64,000 bases of DNA from Chitinophagaceae bacterium (GTDB lineage: Bacteria > Bacteroidota > Bacteroidia > Chitinophagales > Chitinophagaceae): the NCBI GenBank assembly GCA_016719165.1, contig JADKAJ010000004.1, positions 310,001-374,000 on the forward strand. Direction: 5' to 3'. The notes under the pieces are model-generated. The model was not told the DNA's origin. It saw only the letters and a list, made by a program, of their open reading frames with translations, and made no database searches. The translations under genes and the position numbers were made by a program. Every line of letters begins with the position of its first letter. Position 1 is the first letter of the stretch. Below are positions 60,646 through 64,000 of this stretch, piece by piece.

Positions 60646-61752
60646 ATGCACGACAAACCTATTCCCGCTGTTTTATTGTTAGCTGATGGTACTGTACACC
60701 ATGGCCAGGCTTTTGGCGCTATCGGAACCACCACCGGTGAGATATGTTTCAATACTGGTATGACCGGCTACCAGGAAGTGTTTACTGATCCCAGCTATTT
60801 CGGGCAGATACTCATTATGAACGCTGCCCATATCGGTAATTATGGGGTGAAGGAGGCTGATGTGGAATCGGACAGTGTAAAAATTAATGGACTGATCGGT
60901 CGTAACCTTGAAGATCAGTACAGCCGGAAAATGGCTAATGGTTCATTGAATGAGTACCTGAAGTCAAATAAGATCGTGTCAATAGAAGGAGTGGACACAA
61001 GGGCACTGGTGGCGCATATTCGCACCAAAGGCGCTATGAACTGCATTATTTCTTCAGAAACCACTGACATAGAAATACTGAAAAAGAAGTTGGCTGAGAC
61101 CCCGAATATGGATGGCCTGGAACTGGCTTCTAAAGTGAGTACCAAAGAAGCGTACGAGATGGGCGATACAAATTCAGCAATCCGGATTGCAGTGATGGAT
61201 TATGGAGTGAAGAGAAATATATTGAATTGTATGGTGGAAAGAGGGGCTCATGTAAAAGTTTTTCCTGCCAAAACCAAACTGGAAGAAGTAAATCAATTTC
61301 AGCCACATGGATATTTTATTTCCAATGGCCCCGGCGACCCGGCACCAATGGATTATGCGGTGACTACCCTGAAACAAATATTAAAAGAAGAAAAGCCGGT
61401 ATTTGGTATCTGTCTCGGTCACCAGTTGCTTGCATTGGCCAACGACATCCCCACCTTTAAAATGCATCACGGTCACCGGGGATTGAACCACCCGGTGAAG
61501 AATATTATTTCCGGCCGGTCAGAGATCACGACACAAAATCATGGTTTTGGGGTTGACCCGGAGGCGGTGAAGAAAGCTACTCATATTGAGATTACCCATG
61601 TGAACCTGAATGATCAGAGTATTGAAGGTATCCGGGTAAAAGGAAAGCCTGCTTTCTCAGTGCAGTATCACCCGGAAGCAACGCCCGGGCCACATGATAG
61701 CCGGTATTTATTTGATGAGTTTATTGCGATGATCAGGTCGCAGCAGAATTAG
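60646..61752 (+). CDS. carA: Carbamoyl-phosphate synthase small subunit (glutaminase)
   Basis: 368 residues, normal length. It releases ammonia from glutamine for carbamoyl phosphate, used for pyrimidines and arginine. The N-terminal CPSase small-chain domain has FNTGMTGYQEVFTDPSYFGQI and GVDTRALVAHIRTKGAMN. The class I glutaminase domain has GICLGHQLLALA with the nucleophile Cys256, and His342/Glu344 in VQYHPEATPGPHDSR. carB is not in the window. The next gene (GNAT) is 125 bases downstream in the same direction, with a short period-8 stretch between. Confidence 0.97.
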   Translation: MHDKPIPAVLLLADGTVHHGQAFGAIGTTTGEICFNTGMTGYQEVFTDPSYFGQILIMNAAHIGNYGVKEADVESDSVKINGLIGRNLEDQYSRKMANGSLNEYLKSNKIVSIEGVDTRALVAHIRTKGAMNCIISSETTDIEILKKKLAETPNMDGLELASKVSTKEAYEMGDTNSAIRIAVMDYGVKRNILNCMVERGAHVKVFPAKTKLEEVNQFQPHGYFISNGPGDPAPMDYAVTTLKQILKEEKPVFGICLGHQLLALANDIPTFKMHHGHRGLNHPVKNIISGRSEITTQNHGFGVDPEAVKKATHIEITHVNLNDQSIEGIRVKGKPAFSVQYHPEATPGPHDSRYLFDEFIAMIRSQQN

Positions 61753-61765
61753 GATTTTTCAACAT

Positions 61766-61797
61766 AGAGTGGCAGAGGTACAGAGGGGCGCTGAGTT
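61766..61797 (+). repeat. Short period-8 repeat after carA
   Basis: Units agagtggc, agaggtac, agaggggc, then a diverged unit. Only three clear units; the weakest of the series. Confidence 0.35.
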
Positions 61798-61877
61798 AGC
61801 CTTACTGTGTAACTCATGAACCCGGTTACGCTGTGTTGTAGTTTCCCGGCAATTGTATAATTTTCAAATCATCTCGC

Positions 61878-62402
61878 TTGTTTCCCGAATTAATAACCGA
61901 CCGTTTCATCCTGAAGCAGATTCTTCCTGCCGATCAGGCTTTTATCTTCAAAGGTCTTAGCGACCCGAAGGTGATCCCTTTTTATGGTGTCCGCTATGAT
62001 AGTTTTGAAGCCACCAAAAACCAGATGGAGTTTTATGATGACCTGTGGCGAAACAAGACCGGGTGCTGGTGGAAGATCGTCAGCAAAACGACTGATGAGC
62101 CTGTTGGCGCCTGTGGCATGAATGCCTACCAGCCCGAACATGAAAAAGCAGAGATCGGTTACTGGCTGTTGCCGGATCATTGGAAGCTGGGTATTATGCC
62201 TGAAGTGATACCGGTGATGATCGCTCATTTGTTTTCCCATTGGAAACTGCACCGGCTAGAAGCCGTTATTGAAGCAGGTAATGAAGCCAGTTGCCGTTTG
62301 TCGGAGAAACTGGGCTTTACCTACGAAGGAACTTTGCGGGAAGCAGAGATCAAAGATGGTAAGCACATCAGTTTAATGATTTATAGTTTGCTGGCTGCTT
62401 AG
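61878..62402 (+). CDS. GNAT family N-acetyltransferase (RimJ/RimL-like), TTG start
   Basis: 174 residues. The frame begins at a TTG (61878) and contains no ATG before the first core motif; a stop lies in frame upstream at 61839, so TTG is the likely start. GNAT features are the N-terminal ELITDRFILKQILPADQAFIF, the acetyl-CoA loop region EIGYWLLPDHWKLGIMPEVIPVMI (Q/RxxGxG/A type but diverged) and the C-terminal SCRLSEKLGFTYEGTLRE. It is close to the ribosomal-protein acetyltransferases, but the substrate is not clear. Confidence 0.88.
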   Translation: MFPELITDRFILKQILPADQAFIFKGLSDPKVIPFYGVRYDSFEATKNQMEFYDDLWRNKTGCWWKIVSKTTDEPVGACGMNAYQPEHEKAEIGYWLLPDHWKLGIMPEVIPVMIAHLFSHWKLHRLEAVIEAGNEASCRLSEKLGFTYEGTLREAEIKDGKHISLMIYSLLAA

Positions 62403-62441
62403 AGGGTCCAGTGATAAAATAATCCTGGTTGTGGTTTCATC

Positions 62442-62480
62442 TTTTACTTTTGACTTTTGTCTTTTTCCTTTCTACTTTAG
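62442..62480 (+). repeat. Heptad repeat upstream of aroQ
   Basis: Five consecutive units of the form TT(T/C)NNCT: ttttact, tttgact, tttgtct, ttttcct, ttctact. It ends about 9 bases before the ATG at 62486 and lies between co-directional genes. It also encodes part of a spurious upstream frame extension of aroQ. Confidence 0.75.
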
Positions 62481-62485
62481 CATGT

Positions 62486-62905
62486 ATGAAAATCGCTATC
62501 ATCAACGGTCCCAACCTGAACCTGCTCGGTAAGAGAGAAACTGATATCTACGGTAATATGCCATTCGAACAGTTTTTTGATTCTTTGAAAAAGAAATATG
62601 CCAGTATTGAGATCAGTTATTTCCAAAGCAATGTGGAAGGAGAACTGATCAATGAACTGCAGCGGGTTGGATTTGAGTACGATGGTATTGTTTTGAATCC
62701 CGGTGGCTATACTCATACATCTGTAGCAATCGGTGATGCCATTGCTGCTATCAAAACCCCGGTGGTGGAAGTGCATATCTCCAATGTACATGCAAGGGAA
62801 GATTTCCGGAAATTATCACATGTTAGCGGCAAAGCAGCGGGAAGTATTTTTGGTTTGGGGTTGAAAGGGTACGAATTAGCCATTGACTGGCTGATCGCTC
62901 AATAA
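62486..62905 (+). CDS. aroQ: 3-dehydroquinate dehydratase, type II
   Basis: 139 residues from the ATG at 62486 (MKIAIINGPNLNLLGKRE, the canonical start); 19 upstream codons read through the heptad repeat and are not part of the protein. It dehydrates 3-dehydroquinate in the shikimate pathway. Catalytic motifs: NGPNLNLLGKRE (loop Arg), Tyr in DIYG, Asn in NPGGYTHTSVAI, EVHISNVHAREDFR (His), and an SVSGKAAGS-like end. Dodecameric cytoplasmic enzyme. Confidence 0.96.
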   Translation: MKIAIINGPNLNLLGKRETDIYGNMPFEQFFDSLKKKYASIEISYFQSNVEGELINELQRVGFEYDGIVLNPGGYTHTSVAIGDAIAAIKTPVVEVHISNVHAREDFRKLSHVSGKAAGSIFGLGLKGYELAIDWLIAQ

Positions 62906-62967
62906 TTCTACTGATTCTTATCATTTTCCTGAATAAGGATAATCATTTTTCAATCTGTTATTTGCAA

Positions 62968-62975
62968 TAGTTTTG
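62968..62975 (+). promoter_or_regulatory. Possible -7 box close to the CoA-transferase start
   Basis: TAGTTTTG matches TAnnTTTG but ends only 5 bases before the ATG at 62980, so transcription would begin at or near the start codon and give a leaderless mRNA. Confidence 0.3.
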
Positions 62976-62979
62976 CAGT

Positions 62980-64000
62980 ATGAAATTACCTGTTGAATAT
63001 ATGACTGCTGGAGAAGCTTTGGCCGTCATCAAATCCGGCCAGCGAGTATTTATCCAGGGCAGTGCCCAGACACCGCTTTATTTATTAAGAGAACTGGCCA
63101 AAAGAGCCCCTGATCTTCGTGATGTTGAGTTAACATTCATTACCGTGCATGGTGATATAGAACTGGACAAACCGCAATATGCGGATGCCTTTAAGATCAA
63201 TTGCATGTTTGTTTCAGAATCAGTCCGGAATGCAGTGAATGAGGGGAGGGCTGACTTTGTCCCTGTTTTTTTGAGTGATATTCCTGACCTTTTCCGCAAA
63301 CAAATGCAAATTGATGTGGCGCTGGTACAGGTGTCGCCTCCTGACCAGCATGGCTATTGTTCGCTGGGAGTATCTGTGGATGTAGCCCGCAGCGCCGTAA
63401 ATACAGCTACACATATCATTGCACAGGTAAATCCAAAAGTACCCCGTACTCACGGTGACAGCCTGGTGCACACCAAGCGTTTTACAGCAATGGTGTATCA
63501 CGAAGAAGATTTGCCGGAGGTTGACTATGGTACCAAGGTTCGTGAAGATGAATTGAAGATCGGGCAACTGATCGCCGGTTTGATCGAAGATGGAAGCACT
63601 TTGCAGATGGGAATCGGAACCATACCAGATGCAGTATTAAGATCGCTCCACAGTCACAAAAACCTGGGTGTGCATACAGAAATGTGCAGTGATGGTATCA
63701 TTGATCTATTCGATAATGATGTGATCAATAATTCGAAGAAAAGGATTCACCCGAATAAAACGGTTACCGGTTTTGCTGTTGGCACAAGACGATTATATGA
63801 TTATGTAGATGATAACCCGGCTTTTGTTTTCCTGGATATTGATTATGTCAATGATCCGCATGTTATCCGCCGCAATCCGAAAGTAGTGGCCATTAACAGT
63901 GCAATTGAAGTGGATATCACGGGCCAGGTATGTGCTGATTCAATCGGCACGAAACAATACAGTGGGATTGGAGGGCAGATGGATTTTATGCGGGGCGCCG
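62980..64000 (+). CDS. Acetyl-CoA hydrolase/transferase family protein (N-terminal part)
   Basis: Open from the ATG at 62980 to the window edge (340 codons visible, no stop). The N-terminal domain has YMTAGEALAVIKSGQRVFIQG and the transferase domain has LVQVSPPDQHGYCSLGVSVD, GSTLQMGIGTIPDAVL and HTEMCSDGIIDLF, where the Glu of HTEMCSDG is the expected covalent CoA carrier. Members are acetate or 4-hydroxybutyrate CoA-transferases. Substrate cannot be chosen from this part. Confidence 0.92.
   Translation, partial: MKLPVEYMTAGEALAVIKSGQRVFIQGSAQTPLYLLRELAKRAPDLRDVELTFITVHGDIELDKPQYADAFKINCMFVSESVRNAVNEGRADFVPVFLSDIPDLFRKQMQIDVALVQVSPPDQHGYCSLGVSVDVARSAVNTATHIIAQVNPKVPRTHGDSLVHTKRFTAMVYHEEDLPEVDYGTKVREDELKIGQLIAGLIEDGSTLQMGIGTIPDAVLRSLHSHKNLGVHTEMCSDGIIDLFDNDVINNSKKRIHPNKTVTGFAVGTRRLYDYVDDNPAFVFLDIDYVNDPHVIRRNPKVVAINSAIEVDITGQVCADSIGTKQYSGIGGQMDFMRGA

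Noticed and set aside
60480..60686. 68-codon frame before carA
   Set aside because: It overlaps the carA start out of frame and has no protein-like or conserved character.
62429..62485. 19-codon extension of aroQ
   Set aside because: It is translated heptad repeat; the canonical start of the enzyme is at 62486.
1..64000. tRNA, rRNA, tmRNA or riboswitch genes
   Set aside because: No cloverleaf, CCA-type end, rRNA text or known aptamer core was seen in the spacers; a model search could still find a small RNA.

Overview
The window looks like a chromosomal piece of a Bacteroidota bacterium, most likely family Chitinophagaceae. The signs are type IX secretion signals (a gliding-motility C-terminal domain, type A sorting tails, SprB-like repeats), a propeller histidine kinase with a LytTR regulator, SusC-type plug and carboxypeptidase-regulatory-like domains, DUF2911, a four-helix bundle protein, -7 boxes of the TAnnTTTG type, and few Shine-Dalgarno sequences. 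I saw no rRNA, tRNA or CRISPR. Both ends cut a gene.

Layout. 0-13.3 kb: cut secreted-type protein, LytTR two-component pair, YqcC-like protein, fibre-like protein, large Asp-box exoprotein, malate dehydrogenase, thioredoxin-like protein and a 945-residue type IX cargo. 13.4-16.5 kb: elongation factor P and the biotin carboxyl carrier / biotin carboxylase pair, with a four-helix bundle gene between the two. 16.6-23.2 kb: AT-richer island with a RavA/ViaA-like MoxR-VWA pair and a TerB/CbbX-like AAA+ protein, separated by an attC-like inverted repeat. 23.2-34.9 kb: beta-barrel, DUF1572, gamma-glutamyltransferase, M14 peptidase, then a coupled cluster of PIG-L deacetylase, two tiny membrane proteins and a sodium:solute symporter, then DUF2911. 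34.9-41.2 kb: ECF sigma factor with a membrane TonB-C partner, divergent from three secreted proteins carrying plug or regulatory-like domains without barrels. 41.2-42.8 kb: XerD tyrosine recombinase followed by four tandem 155-bp copies of its own 3' end plus terminator. 42.9-64 kb: housekeeping and stress genes (YkgJ, YraN, ManA, RNase HI, acyl-CoA carboxylase beta, nuclease, DUF892, YbhB, S41-like, flavin reductase, DUF2071, fasciclin, caspase-like protease, L,D-transpeptidase, CarA, GNAT, AroQ, and a cut CoA-transferase).

The observation I rate highest is a class of degenerate tandem repeats of period 7 or 8. They occur in nine spacers, every one between two genes on the same strand and close upstream of the second gene. 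The sequence differs at each site while the period stays the same. Next come the decayed xerD-tail array, the AAA+/MoxR-VWA island with its attC-like sites, the sigma/TonB/plug-only cluster, and an elongation factor P whose PGKG loop reads TARA.
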